Below, piece after piece: positions 40,401 through 51,226 of a stretch of 64,000 nucleotides of DNA. The position numbers were made by a program, and so were the translations under genes. The first letter of the stretch is position 1; every line of letters begins with the position of its first letter. The notes beneath the pieces were generated by a model, which saw nothing but the letters and a program-made list of their open reading frames with translations, ran no database searches and was not told the DNA's origin. Source of the stretch: Anaeramoeba flamelloides (lineage: Eukaryota > Metamonada > Anaeramoebidae); NCBI GenBank assembly GCA_027625915.1, contig JANTQA010000008.1:149001-213000 (forward strand). Direction: 5' to 3'.

Positions 40401-41323
40401 AATTTTAGCCAGGTGCTCACAAAATTATTTCTGATTAAATATTAAGGATTATCTATGAAAGAGTAATTCTATAAGATATTGTCCACAAAAAAATATACAT
40501 TTTTTTCAGTCATTTTTTTTTATTTTTATGATTAAAAATAAAAGAATTTGATTTATAAGATATTTTTTTGAAAGGATCTTGATGAAGTTTGAATTTTGAA
40601 AATTAAAGGAAGATTCTTTGCCTCTTTTAGGGAGGGGTTAATCCACACTTGGATTCTTATAAAATTTTAAGAATTCTATTGATATTGATCAGTTATTCTA
40701 ATGTAAACAATTAAATTTTTTCAATTTTTTATTAGAAAAAAATATCCCACTTTTTTGATCTCTCCTTTTTTTTCACAAAAACAACTCAAAAGTAACTTTT
40801 CTTCGTGCAAATAAGAGGAATTAACAACTTCGTATGATTATAAATAAGAAAAAAAAAATAAAAAGAAACTTTTTAAAAAAATTTAATAAAAATAAAAATT
40901 TGTACTTATTGGAAACTTCAAAAATTGTAAAAGTAAAAAGTGGTAATGATTTTTTTGTAAAAAGTTTTTGCTTTTTGAAAACGTTTCTATTTTTTTCAGA
41001 TTTCTTAATTTCTGAGTACTTGTAAAATCTAAAGGGTAAGGTATTAAATAGCATTCTGAATAATTAATTGTAATATTTTGTCAGTTTATGATTCGATACA
41101 AATTGCAGAATAGATTTTTAGGAATTAACAATATTAGTAAAAAGAAAAGATAAGCAAAAATAGAGTAAATGAACGATTTAGAAAAATATAATTTAAAAAA
41201 AGTGAAAAATATGATTGAATTACATTTTTTTTTTTTTTTTGATGATGATATTGTCCCTTAAAAAGTTCCAAAAAAAAAAAAAAAAAAATTCTTATTAAAA
41301 TAAAAATGATTCATTATTCTTAA
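37401..41323. other. gene-free AT-rich region
   Basis: Nearly 4 kb of AT-rich DNA with many homopolymer runs. Open frames at 39247-39740 and 40821-41054 appear on both strands at once and are poly-Phe/Lys translations of A/T tracts. I see no RNA gene or clear mobile element. Confidence 0.55.
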
Positions 41324-43983
41324 TTAAATAATAAGGAAAAGAAAGAAAGATAAAATTAATAATAAAGAGGAAAAGTAAATTTGTTGAGAACCATTTAATT
41401 TCAGATTATGACTTTCGGAAGGCTCTGGTGAAGGAGAAGGAGAAGTGGAAGGAATTAAAACGGCGTTAACACTAATGGTTTTATGTGAGATATCTTTTTG
41501 GCCAACTATTCTGGCTTCAACTCTTAAGTCTTCTGTCGAATTCTTTTTAGGATTAAAAACTAAAGAATTCAAGGCCTCGTTACAATGGTCGTCTGTGTCG
41601 TCTTGAGGAGCTGGGCAGGTGAATTTCATTGCATAAACGTTTTGATATTCACCGATGTACCATTCATAGCTGGAAGATTTTGCTTCGTCAATGTTAACCC
41701 ATCCATTTGTTGAATAAATCCCGACCATTATTTCATCGTCGGGGCTATATGTACCAGTCAGGCTGATCCCTGTTATCGACACTTCTTCCTCTTGAGCGTC
41801 TATCTCGCCCGATGGTACATTGACTTGTACAGTGGGGTTTTCATTGATCACTTTAAAAGTGAATTTCGCCTGTTCAGAAGATTTGTCCTCTGCAGTATTG
41901 GTGACTTTATATAAGAGATCGAAATAACCATTCTTTTCGGTCGAATGGAAATCAATTTCCACAACGTCGTCGTCCAATTGGCTGTCGGCCTGTAATGGAT
42001 CTGTTGTCTCACCTTTTTTATAAACAAGCCCCTCTGAGGAGTCAGGGACTTGATCAATTACAATTATAAATGATCCATGCTCGTTTCCTGCAGTTAGGGA
42101 AACGGTTTCAACACTTTCGGTGCTTAATTGTTGTTCGTCATTGCCCGAGGTTAAAGAATTTTTTATATCAATGTTGAGAGTGTATGTTTCAGAATCTTGG
42201 TCATTTTTGGCAACAAATTGGATTTGATCACTTTTCACGGATTCGCCATTCAATAGATTTGGTTTATACATCAGCCAAAATTCGTTTTCATATTGCGCCC
42301 CGATCGCATCGCCAGTGCAATTGATCTCAGTGGTTCCATCGGGGTATTGGTAGATGGCACCCTCTGAGGGGCAAGTAGTTGCCTCGACGGTTTCAAGAAC
42401 ACTGTCGGCGTCGAAGGCAGTCAGGACGATATTTGTTGACACGTCGGTGTCAAACATTTCAATTTGATCATCGGCGCTTGTTATTGTGGGCTTTGTATTT
42501 GTGCTATCTTGAATATTGAAATCAAATGTGAAACTGTTTGTGGGGTAAGTCGTTAACGTTTGCCCAATTGGATCCACTTGGATTTCAAAGTTATTGTCAT
42601 CCTGTAATTCCGTTCTTGCAAATGCTCGTAAAGTTGCTGCGTCTAATTGCCCAGTCCAGGTTTCGTCTGTTACGATTGGTGTTCTTCCTGTATCAGAGTC
42701 TGTGTCGATTTTAAAAATTTGTAAAGTCCTGGGGTCAGGTAATTGGGTTATTTTGATTTCAAAATCGTAACCACATTGCTCCTTGGCACACGTAGCAGAG
42801 CAACCGTCAGAAAATTTAAAATCAGTGTACTCCTCCGAACCAGTGTCAACTTGAACGCTGTTACTACATTCTACATATGGCCTCGATTCGGGGAGCCCTT
42901 CTTCATAATTTTGTTGTGCCTCAGCTTGATCATAAAAGCTATCGTGGATTGCAGAATAATGGATTTTACCCTTTAATGGATATTGGAGAAACGTGAAATT
43001 TCGATAATCTGTGTCAGAATAGTCAGGTTGACCATTAATCATCATAAAGGATGTAAAATCTTTCACAGTGGAAACTGTTTCGGTTCCGTTTAGATAGCAA
43101 TGGTAATAGGCTTCTCCTCCTGCTATTTCCGAAGAAATCATTATATGTTTCAGCCCTGCAGTTTTGAGATCGGCCGTTCCCCAATTATAAATCTTGTTGA
43201 CAATTCCTACAGGTGTTCTCCCTGAAATTCGGACTACCAATCCTCCCACACCTTCAAGTGTGGAATCATAAGTTATACCAAAAATTGGTCGATCGGTAAA
43301 GTCAGTATTAGTAACATACCATACTTGATACTGTTCATCTCCATCATCTTCTGGTTTGTCCCACCAGAATTCTAGTGCAAAATGTTGGCAACCGCCAGAG
43401 TAATCAAAGTCAGATTCGCATTGGCTTGTCCAATCACATAAATGGTCAGCTTTTTTTTTTTTATTTATTTTTTTTTTTTTTTTTTTTTTTTTTTTATTTT
43501 TTTTTTTTTTAATGTTTTTTTATTTTTTTTTTATGTTTTTTTATATTTTGGATCGTGATTTGAATGAAAAAAGAAGAATTTAATATTATATTCATTTCTT
43601 TTTTGATAAAAAACCTAGTCAGGTTTGTGAAATTTTAATCAAAGAAAAAAATGTGAAGATTAAAAAAAAAAAAAAAAATTTTTTTCTTGTTTGTTTATTG
43701 GAAAAGTAAAAAAATTTTCAGAATGCTTACACAAAGAACCTGACTCAAGTTGACTTGATTGAGATCCATTACAGCCAAGCCCTTGTTGTTGGTCAGTGTC
43801 CATTAACCAAGAACAACCCCCTTCCGATAAGCTAAGATCTAAATAGCTACCAATCTTGTTTTCAACAGTTTCTGCTTCGCCTTGTTGAAACTTATATTCA
43901 ACAAGTGTGTTTTTGTTTAAGCGTTCACAAAACGAATTGTTGAACAAAAAAAGTGCAATAATACAAAATAACAAGTATTTCAT
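41324..43983 (-). CDS. LamG/cadherin-like surface protein, predicted GPI-anchored
   Basis: Two exons, 43983-43731 and 43449-41324, join in phase (T|CT gives Ser85) to 792 residues. Residues 1-19 are a signal peptide ending NNSFC. Residues about 25-240 look like a concanavalin/LamG-type beta-sandwich: LVEYKFQQGEAETVENKIG, LDLSLSEGG, FALEFWWDKPED, IFGITYDSTLEG, LKHIMISSEIAGGEAYYHCY. From about 320 come beta-rich modules with cadherin-like boundary motifs (NTKPTI, VINENPTVQV). Then a Ser/Pro stretch (PSTSPSPSPEPSES) and a hydrophobic C-terminus ending FFLFLII with no cytoplasmic part, typical of a GPI signal. The exon is richer in G+C than its flanks. The 281-nt intron is mostly A-runs on the coding strand and has no pyrimidine tract. 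An adhesion role is inferred from the domains. It lies 6.9 kb from the cysteine-repeat gene on the same strand. Confidence 0.85.
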
Positions 43984-45439
43984 ATTAAGATGTAGAATAA
44001 AACTAAAGTAACAAAAAGAAAAAATAACTTTTTATCGAAAAAAAAAAATTTTGGATAAATCAAAAGATTTGAAAGTTATTTTTTGGACTTCAAAATGTAC
44101 TACTTGGTAGTCACAAAATAATACATTTTTGTTTTTGATTCAGTAAAATTTATTCTGTTTTTTACCCAATTCAAAGCAGAGGTGTAGAAATTTTCCAAAA
44201 GAATTTACAAAGAAGAATAAATTCTTTAGTCTTGATCGAAAATATTATTTTGAAAATCAAGTAAGAAACTTCAGAGATATCGATTTTTTTGAGTTTACTT
44301 TTCAGAAATTTTCAATTTACAGTTAAAATTCTTCAATGATCAAGTTTGTTCTTCATTTTTTGTGAAGGTTTAATTTTTTTTTTCAGAATACAATTTGCTA
44401 TAAATATATTCCATTACCTAATTTTTGTAAAAGAATATTTGGAGTAAAGTTTACGAATATTTAGAACGGGGTGATATTTTGTTCTCTTGTTTGAATTTCA
44501 AATTTAAGAAAAATTACTTGAATAGATTGCTAATTAAATAAAAATTCAGGACTTGAAAAACCATTGACACAAAAAAAATATGTTTCTTTTTTCAACCAAA
44601 GGTGGACATTAAACTGATCTAAGAAACCAAAAAAAAAAAAACAATAAATTAACATATTGCCCGTTTCTGAATGAACATCTCTTGAGGAAGTACTTTACTA
44701 AAAAAAATCTACAAGTAAATCTAATTCAAAAAAATTTTACATCATCTTAAAATTGAAAAATGGTTGAAAAATCTGACTAATACCTAACTCACTTTTAGTG
44801 TTTTTCAGAAATGAATTATTGTATTTAAAAAGTTTGGTCCATTTTTCTCATTTTTGAAAAAGTTCAAAATTCAACATATTTCTGAAAGATTCCAAAAAAA
44901 ATTATTTTCTTTGAAAGAAGAAAGAAATCTTAAGGTCTCTAAAGGAAGTGTGCTGAAATACACTTAAAATTGATAAAACCACCAAGTTCTAAAATAACCC
45001 ATTTTAAAAAATCAACTTAATTTCAAAAATATTAAGGACTACGTCTACAATTGATTAATAAACCTTTCAACACAAATTGATCCAGTCTCACTAAAAACAC
45101 AAAGTTGTGATATTGGTAATATTCCCCAATTAGGATCAAAAATCATTTTTCGTCATTTTTTTTCTGAAAAATGAAAAAGAAAAATTGAGATACGTACTCT
45201 CGAACACCGTTATTAAGGATGGTAAAAATGAAAAAGAAAAATACACAACGATTTTTTATAAAAATTTCAAACATTCTCCATAAACAACTTTCACTTTTAA
45301 AAATCACAAAACTCCCACAAAACTGAAAATATTTCCTTTACTCAGAAATATACCAATTTTTAACTCTCTTTAACTCATTGGGATTCAACTTATAAAAAGG
45401 AAATAAAACAAAAACATAAATAAAAACAAGTAAAATAAT
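43984..45439. other. spacer with one arm of an inverted duplication
   Basis: No gene seen. The LamG-like gene's promoter should lie just after 43983. The inverted-repeat arm at 44381-44668 is listed separately. Confidence 0.55.
44381..44668 (+). repeat. dispersed repeat, inverted copy 1
   Basis: About 290 bp strongly similar to the complement of 49302-49605. Shared blocks include TAATTTTTGTAAAAGAATAT, TTGGAGTAAAGTTTACGAAT and CAGGACTTGAAAAACCATTG. Similarity stops at TTTCAGAATA on one side and CCGTTTCT on the other. Non-coding. Confidence 0.85.
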
Positions 45440-46133
45440 TCAAAAATTTTGGTTTGTAAGAAAAAATTGAGTATAATTGTGATAAACAATTTTTTTTTTT
45501 AATTGAACAATTTCGTGTTCTCCCTTTCTTTTTTTTTCTTCTTTTTTTCCGCCTCTTTCCAAATTTTGAAATTCCAATTCTTTCTTCTTTTCCTCCTCTG
45601 TCATCAAGTAAATCTGTATTTTTTCAGCGTTGTATGATGGCTAATGACAAAGGTTAGTGTCTTTTTTCACCTCTTCTTCTTCCTCATCTATGTAGTCCTC
45701 ATGAGAGTCTGTTTTTTCATCTGACTCTGAGTCTTCTTCAAAATCGGAAACTTTGATCCTTTCACCCAAAGTTTTTATGATTGGGTTTCCAGAAGGATTC
45801 CATTTTCTCCACAATTGAATGCAATTTCGGGATAAGTGGTTTTGGCTTTTGTTTTGACTCTTTTTTCTTTTTCTTTGGTTCTTTTGTTTGCTTGGGTTCT
45901 TGTTACTATCCCTTGATTTGGTTTCTCCTCCATGACTTTGATGACAGTACTTGCTTGAATTGGATTTTGAACAGAATTGTCCATGCCAAGCGCAAAAAAT
46001 ATTATTTTTTGCGTACTTCTTCGCCAATGTTTTTTGGTTTTGATCGTTTCAGTTAAAACCCAATTTTTTGAGTCAACGAAAATTGGGTTGGCGTTGTGTG
46101 GGAAAGGTTTGGTGTTGCTTGCATTTGAAGGAT
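45440..46133 (-). CDS. unrecognised acidic/basic protein, uncertain introns
   Basis: I do not recognise this protein. One frame, 46133-45775, reads like real coding sequence: KPFPHNANPIFVDSKNWVLT, KKHWRRSTQK, then the basic KRTKEKEKRVKTKAK. Another frame, 46027-45641, carries a convincing acidic region (VSDFEEDSESDEKTD, DYIDEEEEE). They must be joined; a 62-nt intron at 45812-45751 would do so with GT-AG and correct phase. The acidic frame ends at a TAG that could itself be the end of a 30-nt intron, 45670-45641 (GTGAAA...ACTAAC...TTAG). Skipping it gives PSYNAEKIQIYLMTEEEKKK and about 65 residues to a TGA at 45442. A stop lies upstream of 46133, so a 5' exon ending before TTCAAAG^ATCC is expected but was not found. 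Exon boundaries are tentative; a frameshifted pseudogene is the alternative. Confidence 0.45.
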
Positions 46134-46357
46134 CTTTGAAAAATTAAGTTTGGGGAAATTAGTCGATTTTTTGTTTTTAAAAAAAAAAATATTGTGTCAG
46201 TTGAGAAAAAATGATTATACAATTTTGGAAATTGGGGATTTTAGGGGATTCAATGCTTTACCAAAGCCATTATCGTTGCATATTATCAAAATAAAGTCTT
46301 TTTTTAAAAAGAACAGAGTCTGATTATAGAAATTTGCCAATTTTCTCCATTTTGACC

Positions 46358-46460
46358 TTTTAGGTGAAAGTAGCAAACCTTCTCATCTTCTCTCACAGAT
46401 CAAAAATAAATGCAAGAAACACCCAAACAATGTCACAAGGTTTGCTACTTTCACCTAAAA
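46358..46460. repeat. 103-bp foldback with perfect 24-bp arms
   Basis: Arms 46358-46381 and 46437-46460 are exact complements (TTTTAGGTGAAAGTAGCAAA at the left start) around a 55-nt spacer. No coding content. It may be a small MITE, or a transcribed hairpin near the 5' side of the gene at 45440-46133. Confidence 0.9.
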
Positions 46461-46848
46461 AGAAATTTTCTCAAAAAGCCGTTTTTTCGCAACCTTCTTT
46501 GTCATTTTGAGATACGAGGAGATTAAAAGTTGTGTTAAAAATGTCATTTTTTTCTTCTTAGATCTCGATGAAGAAATAATTGTGAACTTTACTAACCGAC
46601 AGAAACCTCTTTTTTCACACACGCCCCCACTTTTCAATACCAGACGTAGTTATTAACAATTATCAACCGGAAAATCAAAGAAAAATTTTAAAAAATTCAA
46701 ATCTTAAAATTATTGATTTGTATCTGTCTCTTCCCCCCCAAAAAGGACAATATTAGCCGTATTGTACTTTTTATCTCATTTTTGAAAAAAAAAAATTAAT
46801 AAATTGAGTAAAGTGTCTTTAAAATGACACCCTATGGTTGATAAGTAA
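46461..46848. other. short spacer, no gene
   Basis: The minus-strand open frame 46637-46455 ends inside the foldback and has no recognisable features. Confidence 0.5.
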
Positions 46849-47048
46849 GTTATTTCCTCACATTTTTCAATATTTTCCCTTTCACAAAAAAAAAAAATTT
46901 AAATATTAGCCATATTTTCCCTTGTCTTCGACTCTGTGAAAATATGTGTTGTATTGCTCCTGGGCCTTTAGCCTTCGAAACAATACATAAATATTTAAAT
47001 TATTTTTTTTGTGAAAGGGAAAATATTGAAAAATATAAAGGAGATAAC
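46849..47048. mobile_element. 200-bp MITE-like foldback
   Basis: The outer ~60 bp on each side are about 90% complementary: GTTATTTCCTCACATTTTTC versus, from the other end, GTTATCTCCTTTATATTTTT, then CAATATTTTCCCTTTCACAA in both. The central loop has its own small hairpin, TGTATTG...CAATACA, around the relatively GC-rich CTCCTGGGCCTTTAGCC. Non-coding. Confidence 0.75.
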
Positions 47049-49301
47049 CCACACTAATTATTTTATAAACTTGAAAAAAATATACTATTTTGATTCAAAG
47101 AACTGTTCAAATCAATTTTTTCTTTTTATTGAAGAAAAAATCTGAGAAAAAAACCATAAAAAGAAAAAATTCTCCCTAAATACTTTTTTAAAACCATGAA
47201 AAATCAACTTATAATCTAAAGAAATACTTTTTAATTTGATTATTTATACCCAATAATTAATAAACCAATTTTAATCAGTTCAGTAAGTTATTAAGAACAC
47301 AAAGTCTAAATATATAAATATACTTTACAATTATTTCTCAATTCTTTAAAAATTTTCAAACAAACAAAACCAATTCTAAAAATAAATCTAATAAAAAAAA
47401 ATAATAGATATTATCAAAAAACATATTTTAATTATAATTTTCCCTTATTTATTCTCTTAGTATTTGAAAAAGAATATTCCCTAAAATTTTAAATCTCAAG
47501 AAATTTAATAAATATTTTATATACAAAATAGATGATCAATTTTTTTTAGATCTTCAAGAATTCAATATTTCGGTTTATTTTTAATGTTTTTTTAAAAATA
47601 AGAATAAATGTTCAAGGTTATTTGTTCATATGGACTCTCAGTTATTACTAAAAATGATATTTCTTCAAAATAATAATTGTTTTGAAAAATTTTCTTTTTC
47701 TAAAGATAATCTAAAAATCAAACAAAAAAGGATCGTATCTTTTGACTGAAAATATAATTGGAAAATGAACAAATTTTTTAAAAATGATCACTCATTTCTC
47801 TAAAGTTCATAAATGACGTTGAATATCAGTTTTAATTCTACCTTTGTGTATTTAATTATTCTATTACCTTTGGGAAAAAAAAAAAATAAATAAGGGTTAT
47901 AATCCCCTTATAAGAAAATCCAAGAAAAAAATATATCGCTTAAGGGAGTAGCGACACCATAAGATATGATAAAAATTCGAGATAGATGGGAAAAAAGGAT
48001 TTTATTTGAGTCGTGTATGATCGTGGATTCATTAAAAAATTTTTTCAAAAAATAATATGATATTTGTTTTTTTAGAAATGTGAAAAAGTATAAAAAAAAA
48101 AGATAAAATTGATAAAATTGGTTCGATTTTGACATTTTTTATTATTTAAATAATTTTTTTTTGGGATTAGATATTTGTAAATTCTTAAAAAAACAATTAT
48201 GGTTATTTTGTGGTTTAAAATTTTTTAAAATATAACCATACTCACTTCTCAAATTCCACCAAATCCAAGCTTTTAAAACCCCAGCAAGATATTTTTTTTT
48301 ATAATTATTCTTTTTTTGAATCCTTATAGTCATTAAATTACCACTTTGTACTTACTTTCCCGATTCTCCCAATTGCAATTTTGTTGCTCTTTTTAAATAA
48401 AACCCATTTGCCTTAAATGTCATCGATAAAAAAATATTTCTTATTACTTTTTATTGTTAATGAAAAAAATTCAAAAATAATGAAAAAATAACAAAATGAA
48501 AAAATTAAATGTTACAATAAAGAATAATGAGATAAGGATAACAGACAAGCCTTTCAACATCTGAAAGGTTATTTTTAGTAATTCAACCCCATATTCTATT
48601 GTATCAAGTTCTTTGAGACTTTGAAAAAAAAATTTAAAAAATCTAATGAATGAAGCACTTGAAATAATAAAACTCAATGAGTTACAACCAGAGTAAAAAA
48701 TGTTCTTTTCTGATCCTCTTCAAAATTGCAAAAAAGTGTTAATTTTTCTTTACCTTACTTACCCCCTTAAAAAGAAAATTCTTGTAATAATAATAATAAT
48801 AATAAAAGAGACAGCTAATTGCGAGATACTGGATACCGGAAAGTTCAAATATATATTAAAACCAAAAAGATCGTTTATAAAAAACCATTTTCACACAAGG
48901 GCAATGAAATTTGATTTAATCACGGCTACAAGAGTTAAACAAATATAGGAAATCGGTTAATTTTTAAATATTTGTTTGGTTTCGATTGTAAATGATCAAG
49001 TTTGGTCAAAAATAACATGTTCAATGTATAAAACCCTCTTTCTCAAATAAATCACATGCCCTTTTTTCATGCTTTCCAAACATTTTAAATAAGCCAGTAC
49101 ATAAGAGTATATCCAAGACCAAATCAATTTTGGAGATATAGTACTTCATATTTTGAGAAAATATCAAAATATGAAATGAGATTGTTTATAATTTTTTGAA
49201 AATTTTGATTAATTAATTCGAAATTTACTTCTATTTTTTTGAAAAAAAAAAATCATTAGATCTTTTGTTTTTAGAATTTTATTTTTAAGTGCTGTACTTT
49301 A
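47049..49301. other. gene-free AT-rich region
   Basis: I see no supportable gene. Open frames at 47908-48135, 48142-48333, 48471-48677 and 48700-48948 are AT-biased without domains. Confidence 0.55.
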
Positions 49302-49559
49302 AGAAACGGACATTCTGCTAATTTATTGTTTTTTTTTTTTTTTTTTTTGGTTTCTTAGATCAGTTTAATGTACATCTTTGGTTGAAAAAAGAAACATATT
49401 TTTTTTGTGTCAATGGTTTTTCAAGTCCTGACATTTTATTTAATTAGCAATCTATTGAAGTAATTTTTCTTATATTTGAAATTCAAACAAAATTCCAAAA
49501 TACCCCCCTTTATAAATATTCGTAAACTTTACTCCAAATATTCTTTTACAAAAATTAGA

Positions 49560-49590
<31 letters not shown>

Positions 49591-49605
49591 AACTTTATTC
49601 TGAAA
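49302..49605 (-). repeat. dispersed repeat, inverted copy 2
   Basis: Complementary to 44381-44668 over nearly its whole length, with an added TA tract near 49566-49590. The two copies flank the 4.6 kb region holding the acidic-protein gene and two foldbacks. Confidence 0.85.
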
Positions 49606-50825
49606 AAAAGAAAATAAATCTCCTGCCAAATAAAAAGCAAAACTACTTAGCAGATTTTAAATTAAAAGTTTAAAGAGAAAATGGAGGATCAAACACAGTA
49701 ATAATTTGTGATAATAATAACCTAATGTAGTAACGGTTTGTTCTTTGATTGGTCTATTATTGATAAAGCCCTTTAATAATTTGACAATTTTTGTGATCTT
49801 TAAAACTACTATTCAGATTTTACTAATCAATGAGATCTAAATTGAATTTGTAAATGTGGACGAATATTAATACAACATATTATTCTTTGAACTGTATTTT
49901 TTTATCATTTTTATAAGCTGTACCCCCCCCCCCCCCCTAACTTAAAATTACAAATCAAAAACAAAAAATTACTTTTCTGTTAAGAATAAACAATACAATA
50001 TTTTTTAGAAATAAGAAAATAATATAAAATAAATCAATGTTAATATTTATAAAAATATAACTTAACAAACTTCAAATATCCCCAAAAATTGATTTTCAAA
50101 ATAAAAATTGACACCATATTATAGAAAAGTTTCATGCAAATTTTTTGTATTTCTAAAAAAAAAAATTAATTTGTTGACAGAACATGTTATATATATATAT
50201 ATATATATTCTATCAAAAGCAAGGAAAAATTACTGAAATTTATTTGATCCCATTTGTTATAGAGGTTTTTAATTAAACAACTTGGAAACAGTTTTATTTT
50301 TGACCTCATAAATTCAAAACAATTGAAACACCCTTTACCTTTAACAATTTTTAAATTTGTAAACTCTTTCAAGACAACAAAAAGAATGATTTATTTTTCA
50401 AATAATTTGATAATTAATTACAAAAAAGCAGTTCAAAATTTCATTTTTTATCAATTCAAAATTAGATCAAATAGCCATATTTATTTTGTATTTGGATAGC
50501 TACTTTTTAATTCTATGAAACATTGTCAATTGGGATTTAATATAACACTTTCCCTATTTATTAAGGAAAAATTTAATAATTGGAATTTAGATATTAACAT
50601 CTTTTTAAAAAAAAAAAGTTTGGATTCTAATTGAGTTTAATGAAGAAAAAATCGTAAAACAGTGAGTTTCCCCTTTATTTACAAATAATCACAAAAACAT
50701 TAAAATAATAAAAATTCGGTTCTTGATATTTTTTAAGGTTCATTCAAATAATATCCATTTCACAATCCAAACACATTATTTGAATCTTCACCCCCCCTAT
50801 TCACAACACGATTTTTTTATTTATC
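49606..50825. other. gene-free spacer with simple repeats
   Basis: It holds a run of 15 C at 49923-49937 and a TA tract at about 50188-50208. No gene seen. Confidence 0.6.
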
Positions 50826-50835
50826 ATAAAAAAAG

Positions 50836-50866
<31 letters not shown>

Positions 50867-51226
50867 ATTTTTGAAGAGAGAAAATTGCTTTTCTCCTGTG
50901 TGCCCTAATTTCTAAACTTTTTTTTAGAAATTTTGTTAAAGAATCACAAATTTTATTTTCACTTACTAATGATAATATATATGATGAATTTTTTTTATTA
51001 ATAATATCTCTGATATTATTAATTTTTTTTTTTTTTTTCAAAAAATTCAGATATCCAGATTTTTTCGATTTATTTTATAGGCCGGACAGTCCCATAAAAA
51101 AATGATCGAAATCTTCAATGATATCAATATTTAACTTTTTCTTTACATAAATCACAATTTTTTTTTTTTATTTTTACTTGTTACATAAGAGTACCTATTT
51201 AAACAATTAGTAAAATTTCGAAATTT

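Noticed and set aside
39247..41054. Overlapping open frames on both strands
   Set aside because: Each is low-complexity Phe/Lys/Leu with the complement equally open, as expected in such AT-rich DNA.
45440..46133. Weak likeness of the upstream frame to a YL1/INO80C-type C-terminal motif
   Set aside because: Only a few spaced residues fit and the expected following conserved block is absent.
46455..46637. Possible first exon of the acidic-protein gene
   Set aside because: Its end lies in the 103-bp foldback and no donor with compatible phase was found.
46950..46985. tRNA-like segment with CCTTCGAAAC
   Set aside because: It cannot fold as a cloverleaf; it forms a short hairpin in the loop of a foldback element.
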